Positions 1-9,243 of a stretch of DNA of 64,000 nucleotides are shown here, in pieces. Made by a program: the position numbers and the translations under genes. The stretch comes from an uncultured Pelagibacteraceae bacterium. Lineage in GTDB: Bacteria; Pseudomonadota; Alphaproteobacteria; Pelagibacterales; Pelagibacteraceae. The stretch is from NCBI GenBank assembly GCA_902555275.1, contig CACDRY010000006.1:1-64000 (forward strand). The letters run 5' to 3'. The stretch's first letter is position 1; the number at the start of each line of letters is the position of its first letter. The notes under the pieces were generated by a model. That model did no database searches. It was given only the letters and a program-made list of their open reading frames with translations, and had not been told where the DNA came from.

Positions 1-1
1 G

Positions 2-1171
2 GTGAGGATTGAATTCACAATAAAAAATAGTAAAGATACTGAAATTAGCGAGAAAAATACATCGTCTAAAAATTCTTTAGAAACTAATAACGATAATGTT
101 TCGTTTATAAAGGACTCTTATCTTCAATATAATAGGATAGATCCAAATAAAAACTTTGAAAATTTCATAACTGGGGGAAGCAACAAATTAGCATTTGAAG
201 CATCAAAAAAAGTTTCCAAAGATATAGCTCATTATAATCCTTTATATTTATATGGTGGTGTAGGAATGGGTAAAACACACTTACTAAACGCAATTGGTCT
301 AGAATTGAAAGAAAAGAATAAAGTTATGTTTATATCAGCTGAGAGATTTATGTACCAATTTGTAAAGTCTATAAAATCAAATGAAATGGTAAAGTTTAAA
401 GAGTACTTTAGAAATACTGATATTTTATTAATAGACGATATTCAGTTCATGAATGGTAAAGAAGCTATGCAAGAAGAATTTTTTCATACCTTTAATGCTT
501 TATTAGATAAAAATTCTCAAATAATAATTTCAGCAGATAGACCTCCAAATAAACTTATTAGGATCCAAGAGAGAATAAAATCCAGATTTTCAGGTGGTTT
601 AGTTGTGGACATTCAAAACCCTGATTATGAACTTAGATATAAAATTATTAAATCTAAAACTGATGAATTAAAATTATCTTATTCAAATCAAGTAGTTATT
701 TCTGAAGAAATCCAAAAATTTTTAAGCACAGAAATTAAAACTAGTATTAGAGAGTTAGTTGGAGCACTAAATAGAATTGTTTCATTCACAAGGATTTATA
801 ATAAAGTTCCAAATTTGTCAGAGGTAAAAATAATTTTAAAAGATTTGCTAAATCTTACCGAAAATAAAGTGGATATTGATACAATACAGACAATAGTCTG
901 TAAATTTTATAAAATAAGCAAAAATGAAATGCTTTCGCCAAGAAGATCAAGGTATCTTGTAAGACCAAGGCAGACTGCAATTTATCTTGCAAAAATGCTA
1001 ACATCTAAATCATTACCAGAAATAGGTAGATCTTTTTCTAATAGGGATCACACAACTGTAATCCACTCTGTTAAAACCATAGAGAGATTGAGAAAAGAGG
1101 ATAGTGAATTAAATATTAATATTGATAGTTTAAAAAATAAGATTTTGTATAATAAAGAAAATGAAGTTTAG
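2..1171 (+). CDS. dnaA: Chromosomal replication initiator DnaA (5' end outside window)
   Basis: AAA+ ATPase that binds DnaA boxes and opens the origin. Visible: Walker A GGVGMGKT near residue 85 of the visible part, Walker B LLIDDIQF, and a C-terminal helix-turn-helix with NRDHTTVIHSV, matching the DnaA signature (usually GRDHTTV). The reading frame opens at the window edge with RIEFTIKN, which resembles the last strand of DnaA domain I (E. coli has a similar VRFEV). The GTG at base 2 is therefore probably an internal Val, and most of domain I lies upstream. The 389 visible residues are shorter than the usual ~450. The stop overlaps the dnaN start by 11 bases. Confidence 0.96.
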   Translation: MRIEFTIKNSKDTEISEKNTSSKNSLETNNDNVSFIKDSYLQYNRIDPNKNFENFITGGSNKLAFEASKKVSKDIAHYNPLYLYGGVGMGKTHLLNAIGLELKEKNKVMFISAERFMYQFVKSIKSNEMVKFKEYFRNTDILLIDDIQFMNGKEAMQEEFFHTFNALLDKNSQIIISADRPPNKLIRIQERIKSRFSGGLVVDIQNPDYELRYKIIKSKTDELKLSYSNQVVISEEIQKFLSTEIKTSIRELVGALNRIVSFTRIYNKVPNLSEVKIILKDLLNLTENKVDIDTIQTIVCKFYKISKNEMLSPRRSRYLVRPRQTAIYLAKMLTSKSLPEIGRSFSNRDHTTVIHSVKTIERLRKEDSELNINIDSLKNKILYNKENEV

Positions 1172-2273
1172 TTTAAATCAACAAGACCTTCAAAAATCTT
1201 TAAATTATTGTCAGGGTGTAATTGAAAAAAGAAGTACGCTGCCGATACTTTCAAATGTCTTATTGGATGTTGGTAATGGAAAATTGACAATTACAGCTAC
1301 TGATCTCGATTTAATTTTTATTCATCAAATTCCAAACGTCGAAATTATTGAGGAGGGTAAAACTACCTCTTCCTCATCAATAATGTATGATATTGTTAGA
1401 AAGTTTTCCTCTGGAAGTAAAATTAACTTTTCTAATCCTAGCGAAAATAAATTGCACTTAGAGTCTGATAAATCTGTTTTTAACTTAAATTGTATCAATG
1501 CTTCTGAATTTCCGTTAACAGATGAAAATTTCAATGAGAATGAGTTTTCGATTAAATCAAAAGAGTTACTAAAACTGTTAAATAAATGTAAATTCTCAGT
1601 GTCTAACGACGAAACTAGACATTATTTAAGTGGAATTTTTTTACATCAAACAGAAGTTGAAGATAAAAATTTCCTAACAGCTGCAGCTACTGATAGCCAT
1701 AGAATGTCTATTTCTAAGATTAGATTGCAAAACAAAGTTCAATTTGATCAAATAATTTTACCAAAAAAGACTATTTTTCAACTTTGCTCATTACTAGAGG
1801 ATTATGAAGGCGAAGTTAAAATATCAAATATTAAATCAAAAATTAAATTTGAAATTAACAATAGTATATTAATATCTAAACTTATTGATGGAAAATTTCC
1901 AAACTACGTACAGGTAATACCTAAAGAAAATCAAAAAAAATTGGAGGTTGATCTAAAATCATTTTTAAATTCGGTAGATAGAGTTGCTTCAGTCTCTTTA
2001 GATAAAAAAGATGGTGTAAAATTTAATCTTTCAAAAGATAATCTTGATCTTTCAGTTAATAATACAAATAGTGGTGACGGCAAAGAAAGCTTGAGTGTTA
2101 AATTTGATCACGAGCTAGATATAAGTTTTAACTCTAGATATTTAATTGATGTTGCATCCCAACTTGACGGAGATAGCATTGAGATTTATTTAAAAGATAC
2201 AGGTTCACCAGCTTTAATTAGAGACCCGGCTGATTATGATAGTATATATGTTGTAATGCCAATGAAGGGCTAA
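1161..2273 (+). CDS. dnaN: DNA polymerase III beta subunit (sliding clamp)
   Basis: Ring-shaped processivity clamp for replicative polymerase. The 370-residue product has the family length and its three-fold clamp organisation. It begins MKFSLNQQDLQKSLN and ends with the typical clamp tail YVVMPMKG (compare VVMPMRL in E. coli). The ATG lies inside the end of dnaA, so the two genes are probably co-transcribed and coupled. recF, often next, is absent; the next gene is convergent and its stop overlaps this one. Confidence 0.97.
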   Translation: MKFSLNQQDLQKSLNYCQGVIEKRSTLPILSNVLLDVGNGKLTITATDLDLIFIHQIPNVEIIEEGKTTSSSSIMYDIVRKFSSGSKINFSNPSENKLHLESDKSVFNLNCINASEFPLTDENFNENEFSIKSKELLKLLNKCKFSVSNDETRHYLSGIFLHQTEVEDKNFLTAAATDSHRMSISKIRLQNKVQFDQIILPKKTIFQLCSLLEDYEGEVKISNIKSKIKFEINNSILISKLIDGKFPNYVQVIPKENQKKLEVDLKSFLNSVDRVASVSLDKKDGVKFNLSKDNLDLSVNNTNSGDGKESLSVKFDHELDISFNSRYLIDVASQLDGDSIEIYLKDTGSPALIRDPADYDSIYVVMPMKG

Positions 2274-2980
2274 TTCATTATATCTAATTCATTATAAATT
2301 AAACTTTCAATATAATTTGTAAAATCTGCTGAGGTCATTCCAGGTTTAACTGTGGGAAGAATTGATATTATTATTGTTTTTTTTGAGGTTATTTTTCCAT
2401 TTTTTGGCCAAACATTTCCAGAATTTATAGCTACAGGTTGGCAATTTACTCCTAATTCGTTATAAATTCTGCCAACCCCTTTTTTAAAAGGAACTCTTTC
2501 ATTTGGTAAAACTCTAGTGCCTTGTGGGAAGATAATTAATGGCCTTTCTGAATTTTTGACTGAATTCTTTATTTTATCAATTAAACCTAAATTATCTTTA
2601 CTAATTTTATTTCTATTTATTGAAATCGATCCTATCTTTTTTAAATACCAACCAAATATAGGAATTTTGATTAATTCATATTTTAAAATAAATATCGGTG
2701 AATTAAAAATTGTTTGTAAGTAAAAAGTTTCAAACATAGATTGATGAGAACAAGCAATAAAAAACTTTTCCTTTTTAATAATATTTTCTCTACCCCTAAC
2801 AATAATTTTTGTTTGTAAAAAAATTTGAATACAAAATGCTGCCCATTTTCCCATCATTTTTCCACCAATTAAAACTATTTTAGTTGGCATTATTAATGAT
2901 GGCAGGAATATTATTGAAATTATAGATATACCTAGAAAGAAAAAAAATAAAAATAGAAGTTTTCTAATCATTTTTGCCAA
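2270..2980 (-). CDS. plsC: 1-acyl-sn-glycerol-3-phosphate acyltransferase
   Basis: Adds the second acyl chain to lysophosphatidic acid at the inner membrane in phospholipid synthesis. A hydrophobic N-terminal segment (about residues 6-30) anchors it. The acyltransferase motif is HQSMFE (H79, E84), i.e. HX4E instead of the textbook HX4D, a variant also known in alphaproteobacterial homologues. Motif III is FPQGTR at 151-156. The length of 236 fits the family. It starts 3 bases after lysA ends, so it is probably the last gene of an argH-lptM-lysA-plsC leftward operon. Confidence 0.9.
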   Translation of the reverse strand: MAKMIRKLLFLFFFFLGISIISIIFLPSLIMPTKIVLIGGKMMGKWAAFCIQIFLQTKIIVRGRENIIKKEKFFIACSHQSMFETFYLQTIFNSPIFILKYELIKIPIFGWYLKKIGSISINRNKISKDNLGLIDKIKNSVKNSERPLIIFPQGTRVLPNERVPFKKGVGRIYNELGVNCQPVAINSGNVWPKNGKITSKKTIIISILPTVKPGMTSADFTNYIESLIYNELDIMN

Positions 2981-2983
2981 AAA

Positions 2984-4198
2984 CTAAATTATATCTGTTA
3001 GTTTTTGTCTTTTTTTAATTATATTTATTTTTGAACCTTTAATTAATATTTCAGCAGGCTTAGGTCTAATGTTATAATTTGAAGATAACGATGAGCCATA
3101 TGCTCCTACGTCACAAATAATAATATAATCTTTTTCATTTAATTTTTGAAATTTATTTGTCGTTAAGAATTTATCTGTCGTTTCGCAAATAGGACCTACA
3201 AAATCATAACTTTTCCTTGTCATTTTATTGGTTCTTTTTAATGGAATTATTTTATGTTTAGCCCCATATAACGCAGGTCTCATAAAGTCATTCATAGCTG
3301 CATCCATAATAATAAAATCTTTTTTAGAATTTTCTTTTATGTAAATAATTTTTGAAATTAATATTGCAGTATCACCAATAATTGATCTACCAGGTTCAAA
3401 AATAATTTTTGATTTATGCTTTTTTAAAAATGTTTTAATAATTTGATTATACTTTTTATAATTAAACTTTTTATTATCTTTTTTATAATCAATACCCATA
3501 CCACCACCAAGATCTATATACTCAAAATTAAAGTTAATTTTTTTTATTAATTTATCTATAACATTAAGCATTTTCTGGTATGGCTTATGATCTAGGATTT
3601 GACTTCCAATATGTACACTTAAACATTTTAGATTTAAAAATTCTGAATTATTTATATATTTTGAAACTTCAATAAATGTCTTTTCATTTACACCAAATTT
3701 ATTTTCTTTTTTTCCAGTTGAAATTTGTTTAATTGTTTTTGCGTCTGTATTTGGGTTTAATCTAATTCCAATATTTACTTTTTTATTCTTAGATTTTGCT
3801 ATACTTTCTATTTCTAATATTTCACTTTTTGACTCACAATTAATTAATAAAATATTTTTATCTATTGCATAAATCAATTCTGATCTAGTTTTGCCCACCC
3901 CAGAAAAAACAATCTTTTTAGAATTTATTCCTGCTTTAAGAGCAATCATTAATTCACCTTTTGAGACAACATCAGCTCCCAATCCACTTCGTTTAATTAG
4001 TTTAAGTATTTCTAGATTACAGTTTGACTTTGTTGAAAAACATATGATTGGAGAAAACGATTTAAAACTTTTTTTAAAATTACTTATATTTTCATTAATT
4101 TTTTTCTCCGAATAGCAAAAAATGGGTGTTTCAAATTTTTTAATTATTTTAGTGAGGCTGGATTTTTCAACTGTAAAAATATTATTGATATATTTCAT
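2984..4198 (-). CDS. lysA: Diaminopimelate decarboxylase
   Basis: PLP-dependent last step of lysine synthesis: meso-diaminopimelate to L-lysine and CO2. Fold-type III motifs are visible: FSTKSN with the PLP-binding Lys (family usually AVKAN), SVHIGSQI, the glycine-rich DLGGGMGIDY, FEPGR, and a CETTD segment at the place of the substrate-binding CESGD. The length of 404 is normal. It lies downstream of argH and lptM, a conserved alphaproteobacterial order. dapD and dapE of the same pathway are at about 57-58 kb. Confidence 0.95.
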   Translation of the reverse strand: MKYINNIFTVEKSSLTKIIKKFETPIFCYSEKKINENISNFKKSFKSFSPIICFSTKSNCNLEILKLIKRSGLGADVVSKGELMIALKAGINSKKIVFSGVGKTRSELIYAIDKNILLINCESKSEILEIESIAKSKNKKVNIGIRLNPNTDAKTIKQISTGKKENKFGVNEKTFIEVSKYINNSEFLNLKCLSVHIGSQILDHKPYQKMLNVIDKLIKKINFNFEYIDLGGGMGIDYKKDNKKFNYKKYNQIIKTFLKKHKSKIIFEPGRSIIGDTAILISKIIYIKENSKKDFIIMDAAMNDFMRPALYGAKHKIIPLKRTNKMTRKSYDFVGPICETTDKFLTTNKFQKLNEKDYIIICDVGAYGSSLSSNYNIRPKPAEILIKGSKINIIKKRQKLTDII

Positions 4199-4217
4199 CT
4201 TTTTTTGGCATTTTAAA

Positions 4218-4346
4218 TCAGTTATTAAAATTATTTAATTTCATAACATTATTATTTAATGATGCCTCATATTTTGGCTCATTTTTTCTTCCACATGAAG
4301 TTAATAAAATTAGACACATGATAATTAAAGTTATTTTCTTAAACAT
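4218..4346 (-). CDS. lptM: Small lipoprotein, LptM (YifL) family
   Basis: A 42-residue protein starting at the ATG ending at 4346, three bases after the argH stop. It has a short basic start (MFKK), a hydrophobic stretch and a lipobox LLTSC with the acylated Cys at residue 18, then GRKNEPKY. That resembles the LptM pattern C-G-x-K-G-P-x-Y. LptM-type lipoproteins assist maturation of the LptD LPS translocon, and the gene commonly sits between argH and lysA, as here. The family call rests on lipobox, size and position. The exact role in this organism is inferred. Confidence 0.8.
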   Translation of the reverse strand: MFKKITLIIMCLILLTSCGRKNEPKYEASLNNNVMKLNNFNN

Positions 4347-4348
4347 AG

Positions 4349-5737
4349 TTATTTCTTCTTGTAACTTAATATCATTTTCTTAATGTTGTCGAAAGAAGTT
4401 CCGCCATAAGAAACTTTAGAATTAACAGATTTTTTTAGTTCAAATACTTTCAGAACATCAGCGGTTAAACCTTTCTCAATTTTATTTATCTCTTTTATAG
4501 TGAGTTCTGACAATTTTTTTTTATTTTTTTCGGCAAAATTTATGATTTTAGCCGTTTGTAAATAGGCTTTTCTAAATGGATAATTTAATTCTCTAACCAT
4601 ATAATCTGCTAAATCAGTTGCTGTAATGTAGCCACTTTCTGCAAGTTCGATCATCCTTTTCTTATCTGGCGAAAAATTTTTAAGAACATCATTTAATATA
4701 ATTAAGGAATTTTTTAATTGATCAAACGATTTAAAAACAATTTCTTTATCATCTTGTAAATCTTTAAAATAAGAAAGGGGCAACCCTTTTAATATTGTAA
4801 GCATAGAAAATAGATTTCCAAACATGAAACCTGTTTTGCCTCTCAAGTATTCTAGAGGATCAGGATTTTTTTTCTGAGGCATAATAGATGACCCAGTTAC
4901 AATTTTATCATTTAAATTTATAAGTTTAAAAGCATCAGAATTCCAGATTATAAACTCTTCTGCAATCCTAGAGATATGAACAGCACATGCAGAGCATGAA
5001 TAAAGAAAATCAATTACAAAATCTCTGTCAGAAACAGTATCAATTGAGTTTTTAGTAGGTCTGTGGAAACCTAATTTTTTTGAAGTATAAAATCTATCAA
5101 TTTTAAAAGAAGTACCTGTTAAAGCAGCCACACCAAGTGGATTTTCATTAATGCTCTCTAAATTGTTTTCAAATCTTTTTTTATCTCTGTTAAACATTTC
5201 TAAGTATGCCATTAAGTAATGGGCAAAAGAAACTGGTTGAGCATTTTTAAGGTGTGTGAAACCAGGCATAATTGTTTCAACATTTTTTTCTGCTTTTTTT
5301 AAAATATTTTTAATTGTTACATCAAGGTTTTTAACAATCTCTTTATTAGCTTTTCTTAACCAAATTTTAAAATCTGTAATCACTTGATCATTTCTTGATC
5401 TTGCTGTGTGAATATAACCAGCATCCTCCCCAATTAGTTCAAAAAGTCTGTGTTCTATATTCATATGAATGTCTTCAAGCTTTTCATCAAAAATAAATTT
5501 TTTTTTTATAATCTCATTCTTAATTCTATTCAAACCCCATACTATTTTATTTTTAATTTTAAAATTTATAATTTTTTGTCTAAACAGCATCTCAACATGT
5601 ATAATTGAAGCTTCAATATCTTCTTTGAATAATCTTTTATCGATTTCTATTGATCCACCAACTTTTTTGAAAAGGTTTGTTTTTTCCTTTTTTATTCTAG
5701 TATTCCAAATTGGCTGATTGTAATTATTTTTACCCAT
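4349..5737 (-). CDS. argH: Argininosuccinate lyase
   Basis: Splits argininosuccinate into arginine and fumarate, the last step of arginine synthesis. The fumarase/aspartase superfamily signature GSSIMPQKKNPD is present, along with TARSRNDQV in the substrate-binding region and HLKNAQPVSFAHY. The length of 462 is normal. It is the first gene of a leftward run (argH-lptM-lysA-plsC). A short 23-base gap separates it from the divergent tlpA-like gene, so promoters for both must overlap gene starts. Confidence 0.97.
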   Translation of the reverse strand: MGKNNYNQPIWNTRIKKEKTNLFKKVGGSIEIDKRLFKEDIEASIIHVEMLFRQKIINFKIKNKIVWGLNRIKNEIIKKKFIFDEKLEDIHMNIEHRLFELIGEDAGYIHTARSRNDQVITDFKIWLRKANKEIVKNLDVTIKNILKKAEKNVETIMPGFTHLKNAQPVSFAHYLMAYLEMFNRDKKRFENNLESINENPLGVAALTGTSFKIDRFYTSKKLGFHRPTKNSIDTVSDRDFVIDFLYSCSACAVHISRIAEEFIIWNSDAFKLINLNDKIVTGSSIMPQKKNPDPLEYLRGKTGFMFGNLFSMLTILKGLPLSYFKDLQDDKEIVFKSFDQLKNSLIILNDVLKNFSPDKKRMIELAESGYITATDLADYMVRELNYPFRKAYLQTAKIINFAEKNKKKLSELTIKEINKIEKGLTADVLKVFELKKSVNSKVSYGGTSFDNIKKMILSYKKK

Positions 5738-5760
5738 GATATTTAATTGTTCTGAATTTT

Positions 5761-6291
5761 ATGAAAATCATTTTTTTTAATTATCTTATAATAATATTTT
5801 ACTTAATATCATCTAGCGTCTCATATTCAATAGAGCGTCCAGAAATTAAGAATCTTATAGTGCATAAAGACAAGAAAAAAATTGAAAATATAGAATTTAT
5901 TAAATCTGATGGCCAAAAAGTAAGTTTAAATAATTATAAATCAAAACCCTTAATAATAAATTTCTGGGCCACTTGGTGTGCTCCTTGCAAAAAAGAAATG
6001 CCTTCTTTGGATAAACTTAAAACATTAAATGAATTTAAAAATATAAATATAATTCCAATTAATATTGGTGGTGACAGTTACAAGAAATCTAAACAGTTTT
6101 TCGATGAAATCAAAATTAAAAATTTAGATATATTTACAGGATCTGGCCCAGAGTTTTCACAGCTATTTAAACTAAGAGGATTACCCACAACAATTCTAAT
6201 AGACAGAAATGGTTTTGAGGTTGGGAGAATTGTTGGTTATATTGACTTTAATGACCAATCCTTACTTGATTGGTTACCAAAAAATTTATGA
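5761..6291 (+). CDS. tlpA: TlpA-like periplasmic thioredoxin
   Basis: Thioredoxin-fold protein of the TlpA/ResA type, reducing disulfides in the periplasm, for example in cytochrome c or oxidase assembly. Residues 4-22 form a signal peptide or membrane anchor. The redox motif is WATWCAPCKKEM with C73 and C76. A cis-Pro segment LRGLPTTILIDRNG follows. The 176-residue length fits. It is divergent from argH, a position seen in other alphaproteobacteria. The specific client is unknown. Its TGA stop overlaps the following gene's ATG. Confidence 0.88.
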   Translation: MKIIFFNYLIIIFYLISSSVSYSIERPEIKNLIVHKDKKKIENIEFIKSDGQKVSLNNYKSKPLIINFWATWCAPCKKEMPSLDKLKTLNEFKNINIIPINIGGDSYKKSKQFFDEIKIKNLDIFTGSGPEFSQLFKLRGLPTTILIDRNGFEVGRIVGYIDFNDQSLLDWLPKNL

Positions 6292-6944
6292 AATTTTCAT
6301 TAAATACAACAACAATAAAACCAGAGAGTAACGAGGAAGTTAAAAGTGCTGTAATTTTACTTCATGGATATGGAGGTGATGGTAAAGATATCAGTATGTT
6401 AACTTTAAACTGGAAAAGATTTTTAAAAAATACAGTTTTTTTATGCCCTGATGCACATGAAGTATGCAGTATAAATCCTACAGGGTTTCAATGGTTTGAT
6501 TTAAATAATGAAGATCCAGAATATACTCTTCAAGAATCAAAAAAGGCAGAAAATGTTCTAAACAGTTATATTTCAGAAATAAGTAATTATTTTAATTTAG
6601 AATATTCACAAATTTGTGTTTCTGGTTTCAGCCAAGGGTGCATGATGTCATTAAATGTTGGTCTAACATCAGAAAAAGAATTTAATTGTATTGTTGGATT
6701 TTCTGGAAGAATCATAAGTATGAAAGACCTTTCTCCGAGAATTAAAAATAAAACTAACATTTTAATGATACATGGTGAAAATGATACAATTGTACCACCA
6801 AGTAGTTTATTAGAGGCAGAGGATTTTTTTATAAGAAAACAAATCAAAATTGAAACTTTAATGATTAAAAATTGCGATCATCACATACCTATGGAAGCAT
6901 CAAGTGCGGCATTAAACTTTATTAAAAAAAAATTAATTAGTTAA
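6288..6944 (+). CDS. Carboxylesterase/phospholipase-type alpha/beta hydrolase
   Basis: Serine hydrolase of the small carboxylesterase/lysophospholipase family (YpfH/EstB-like, about 220 residues). Visible: oxyanion-side LLHGYGGDG, nucleophile elbow GFSQGC, acid in ENDTIVPP, and catalytic His in CDHHIP. The ATG at 6288 overlaps the tlpA stop as ATGA and gives MKFSLNTTT. An upstream in-frame ATG at 6270 would add six residues inside tlpA and is less likely. The natural ester substrate cannot be read from sequence. Confidence 0.85.
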   Translation: MKFSLNTTTIKPESNEEVKSAVILLHGYGGDGKDISMLTLNWKRFLKNTVFLCPDAHEVCSINPTGFQWFDLNNEDPEYTLQESKKAENVLNSYISEISNYFNLEYSQICVSGFSQGCMMSLNVGLTSEKEFNCIVGFSGRIISMKDLSPRIKNKTNILMIHGENDTIVPPSSLLEAEDFFIRKQIKIETLMIKNCDHHIPMEASSAALNFIKKKLIS

Positions 6945-7005
6945 TAAATATTTAATATACAATTAGTAAAGTTGATTAATAATGTATTTAATGTATGTTT
7001 AAAAA

Positions 7006-7575
7006 ATGATTGAGTTGTCAGATCAAAATATTTCATTAGAAAAATGTCCAGCATTAGTTTTAAATGCAGATTATAGACCTTTAAGCTATTATCCTCTCTC
7101 CCTATGGAGTTGGCAGGATTCAGTTAAATCTGTTTTCTTAGATAGAGTTTCGATAGTTAGTTATTATGATAGGCAAATACGAAGTCCTTCGTTTAGCATG
7201 AAACTTCCAAGTGTAATTGCTCTTAAATCATACATAAGACCTCAATCAAACCCTAATTTTACGAGGTTCAATGTTTTTTTAAGAGATAAGTTTAGTTGCC
7301 AATATTGTGGTAGCAAAGATGAATTAACTTTTGATCACTTACTGCCAAGATCAAAAGGAGGCAAAACAAATTGGGATAATGTTGTAACAGCTTGTTCATC
7401 TTGTAATGTTAAAAAAGGAGGAAGACTAATAAAGAACTCAGGTATGACACTAAACCAATGGCCTTTTCAACCTACTACAGAGGACCTCCATAAAAATGGA
7501 AAGAATTTTCCACCTAACTTTTTACATAAAAGTTGGATGGACTATCTGTATTGGGATGTCGAACTTGAACCGTAA
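7006..7575 (+). CDS. HNH endonuclease domain protein
   Basis: Carries a complete HNH/beta-beta-alpha-metal domain: CQYCG (C98, C101) and CSSC (C130, C133) form the zinc ribbon, with FDHLLPRSKGG (D110-H111) and NWDNVV between them. The first 80 residues (starting ALVLNADYRPLSYYPLSLWSWQ) match a conserved stand-alone alphaproteobacterial HNH family, not a phage or restriction gene. The physiological role of that family is not settled. It is convergent with coq7, whose stop is directly adjacent. Confidence 0.88.
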   Translation: MIELSDQNISLEKCPALVLNADYRPLSYYPLSLWSWQDSVKSVFLDRVSIVSYYDRQIRSPSFSMKLPSVIALKSYIRPQSNPNFTRFNVFLRDKFSCQYCGSKDELTFDHLLPRSKGGKTNWDNVVTACSSCNVKKGGRLIKNSGMTLNQWPFQPTTEDLHKNGKNFPPNFLHKSWMDYLYWDVELEP

Positions 7576-8109
7576 CTAAATTTTTTCAGAGATTTTTATA
7601 GCAACTTTAGAACCAGTTTTAATTACTTTATCCATAATTGAATAAACACCTTTTTTTGTGGCACCTTTCTCGTAGGCTATATCTTTATGGTCTAATTCGT
7701 CTTGTCTAAATTTTATTATTTTTTCTTTTAAGTTCTTTTCGTCTACTTCAATTTGATCAATTTGATTTTTGTAATGTTCATCAATTACTTCTTCAACAGA
7801 GGCTGTACATAACATTGCAGCTTTTCTTCCAAGTATAGTTGAACCAAATCCAAGACCTAGTCCAAGCAAATCCCATAATGGTAGTAATTTTGTTGGTTTT
7901 ATATTTCTTTTTTCTATTTCATCCTCAAAAAAATTTGAATGTTCCTCCTCATGCTTCTTCATTTCTCCAATAATTTGTTTCAAATCATCATTTTTTACAA
8001 TAGTATTTAAAGCAAGCAGTTGACCCTCATAAATTTTAATTGCACCTCTTTCTCCAGCGTGATCTACTCTTATAAATTCTTCTAATTTTTTTTTATTAGT
8101 TTTTTTCAT
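7576..8109 (-). CDS. coq7: Ubiquinone hydroxylase Coq7 (demethoxyubiquinone monooxygenase)
   Basis: Di-iron carboxylate enzyme that hydroxylates 2-polyprenyl-3-methyl-6-methoxy-1,4-benzoquinone late in ubiquinone synthesis, at the membrane. Iron-ligand motifs are present: VDHAGERGA, HEEEHSNFFE, SVEEVIDEHY and DELDHKD. I chose the ATG at 8109 (MKKTNKKK, 177 residues) over one 30 bases upstream because the upstream addition lies inside dsbB and resembles no Coq7 N-terminus. It overlaps the dsbB end by 14 bases, so the pair is likely co-transcribed. Confidence 0.94.
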   Translation of the reverse strand: MKKTNKKKLEEFIRVDHAGERGAIKIYEGQLLALNTIVKNDDLKQIIGEMKKHEEEHSNFFEDEIEKRNIKPTKLLPLWDLLGLGLGFGSTILGRKAAMLCTASVEEVIDEHYKNQIDQIEVDEKNLKEKIIKFRQDELDHKDIAYEKGATKKGVYSIMDKVIKTGSKVAIKISEKI

Positions 8110-8575
8110 AGGCCAATGTTCTAATAGAAAAAATAACAATTAAAATTGATAAAATTGTATTAATTGCCGCTAGTGAAATTCCAAGAATTTTAAAAGTAGC
8201 ATCTTTACAGTTAACTGGCAGAGTTTTGTTAAGAGATTCTAGTAATTTCGATTTATTTAAAATATCTGATGATCCATTTGTACAGGCTGAAAGCTCATCA
8301 AATATGCTATTCTCAATTCCAAAATGATACCCAGATAGTATAGCGCTCAAAGCAAATATCATAATTGTAACTATTAAAATTTGATCATTATTCGAATAAT
8401 TAAATCCTATAAAGCTTACAAAAATTGCAGCTAGATAAGGTAACCTTTGATAAATACATAGCTTACATGGTTGATATTGCAATATATACTCAATGTATAA
8501 CGCTGAAATTATTGAAATTAATGAGATAAAAAAAACAATCAAATAAAAATTTTTTCTATTTGGAAATACGATCAT
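8096..8575 (-). CDS. dsbB: Disulfide bond formation protein DsbB family
   Basis: Inner-membrane quinone-linked oxidase that recharges DsbA. Four hydrophobic segments are visible. The first cysteine pair is PCKLCIYQR (C37, C40) after the first helix, and the second periplasmic pair is C98 and C123, as in DsbB. The length is 159. Neighbouring coq7 makes the quinone this enzyme reduces, which may explain the pairing (inference). dsbA is not in the window. Confidence 0.92.
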   Translation of the reverse strand: MIVFPNRKNFYLIVFFISLISIISALYIEYILQYQPCKLCIYQRLPYLAAIFVSFIGFNYSNNDQILIVTIMIFALSAILSGYHFGIENSIFDELSACTNGSSDILNKSKLLESLNKTLPVNCKDATFKILGISLAAINTILSILIVIFSIRTLAYEKN

Positions 8576-8577
8576 AT

Positions 8578-9186
8578 TTAATTAATAAAATTATTTAAAA
8601 ATTTATATATAAGATAAGCAAATATAATTAAAATAACTGACAGTAAAATAGAGAATTTTAAAAGCTTTTTTTCAATAATTTTTTTCATTGTTGGGCCAAA
8701 GTTTCCAATTAAAAATGCTATCAAAAAAAAACGTGAACCTCTGGTTAAAACAGAGATAATAATAAAATATAAAATATTGAAGTTTATAAAACCACTTGTA
8801 ATTGTAAGTAACTTAAAAGGTACTGGTGAAAAACCAGCGATTGCTAAAAGAGTTATCCAGGCTATAACCCCACCTTCTGAAGACACTTTATCTTTTAAAA
8901 ACGAAGCATCATCTACGCCATAAATCTCAAAAATTTTAAGGCCAATTTCGTTAAAGAAAACATATCCAATAAGATAACCAAGGCAAGCTCCCAAAACAGA
9001 TCCAATAGTTGCAATTAATGCAATTCTAATCCATTCATGTTTTCGAGCTATTGTCATAGGAATTATCAATACATCTGGTGGTATTGGGAATATAAAACTT
9101 TCAATAAAAGATATAAATCCCAAAAAAGATTTGGATCTTTTATGACCTGCCAGTTTAATAGTTTTATTGTACAGTTCTTTAAACAT
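8578..9186 (-). CDS. YqaA/DedA (VTT-domain) membrane protein
   Basis: Integral membrane protein of the SNARE-associated/VTT superfamily, whose members act in lipid flipping or envelope homeostasis. Motifs: SFIFPIPPDVLIIPM near the N-terminus, a glycine-rich GSVLGACLGYLIGY, and a GFSPVPFKLLTITSG re-entrant-type segment. The start at 9186 (MFKELYNK, 202 residues) fits the family; an in-frame ATG at 9237 would add 17 residues and reach to within 7 bases of the tRNA. It is probably co-transcribed with dsbB. The substrate is unknown. Confidence 0.82.
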   Translation of the reverse strand: MFKELYNKTIKLAGHKRSKSFLGFISFIESFIFPIPPDVLIIPMTIARKHEWIRIALIATIGSVLGACLGYLIGYVFFNEIGLKIFEIYGVDDASFLKDKVSSEGGVIAWITLLAIAGFSPVPFKLLTITSGFINFNILYFIIISVLTRGSRFFLIAFLIGNFGPTMKKIIEKKLLKFSILLSVILIIFAYLIYKFLNNFIN

Positions 9187-9243
9187 ATTTTCTTTTATTA
9201 TAATAAATGATTTAATACTATTAGTTAAAATATACAAAGTTTT

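Noticed and set aside
2517..2723. Forward-strand open frame inside plsC
   Set aside because: It is antisense to a gene with clear acyltransferase motifs and encodes no recognisable protein. Similar antisense frames lie across gltB, lysA, yidC and rnpA and were left out for the same reason.
2732..2752. PlsC active site HX4E instead of HX4D as a possible inactive enzyme
   Set aside because: HQSxxET variants are common in alphaproteobacterial acyltransferases, so this is not evidence of lost activity.
7006..7575. HNH gene as sign of a phage, intein or restriction system
   Set aside because: It matches a chromosomal alphaproteobacterial family, stands alone without methylase, phage genes or repeats, and shares the base composition of its neighbours.
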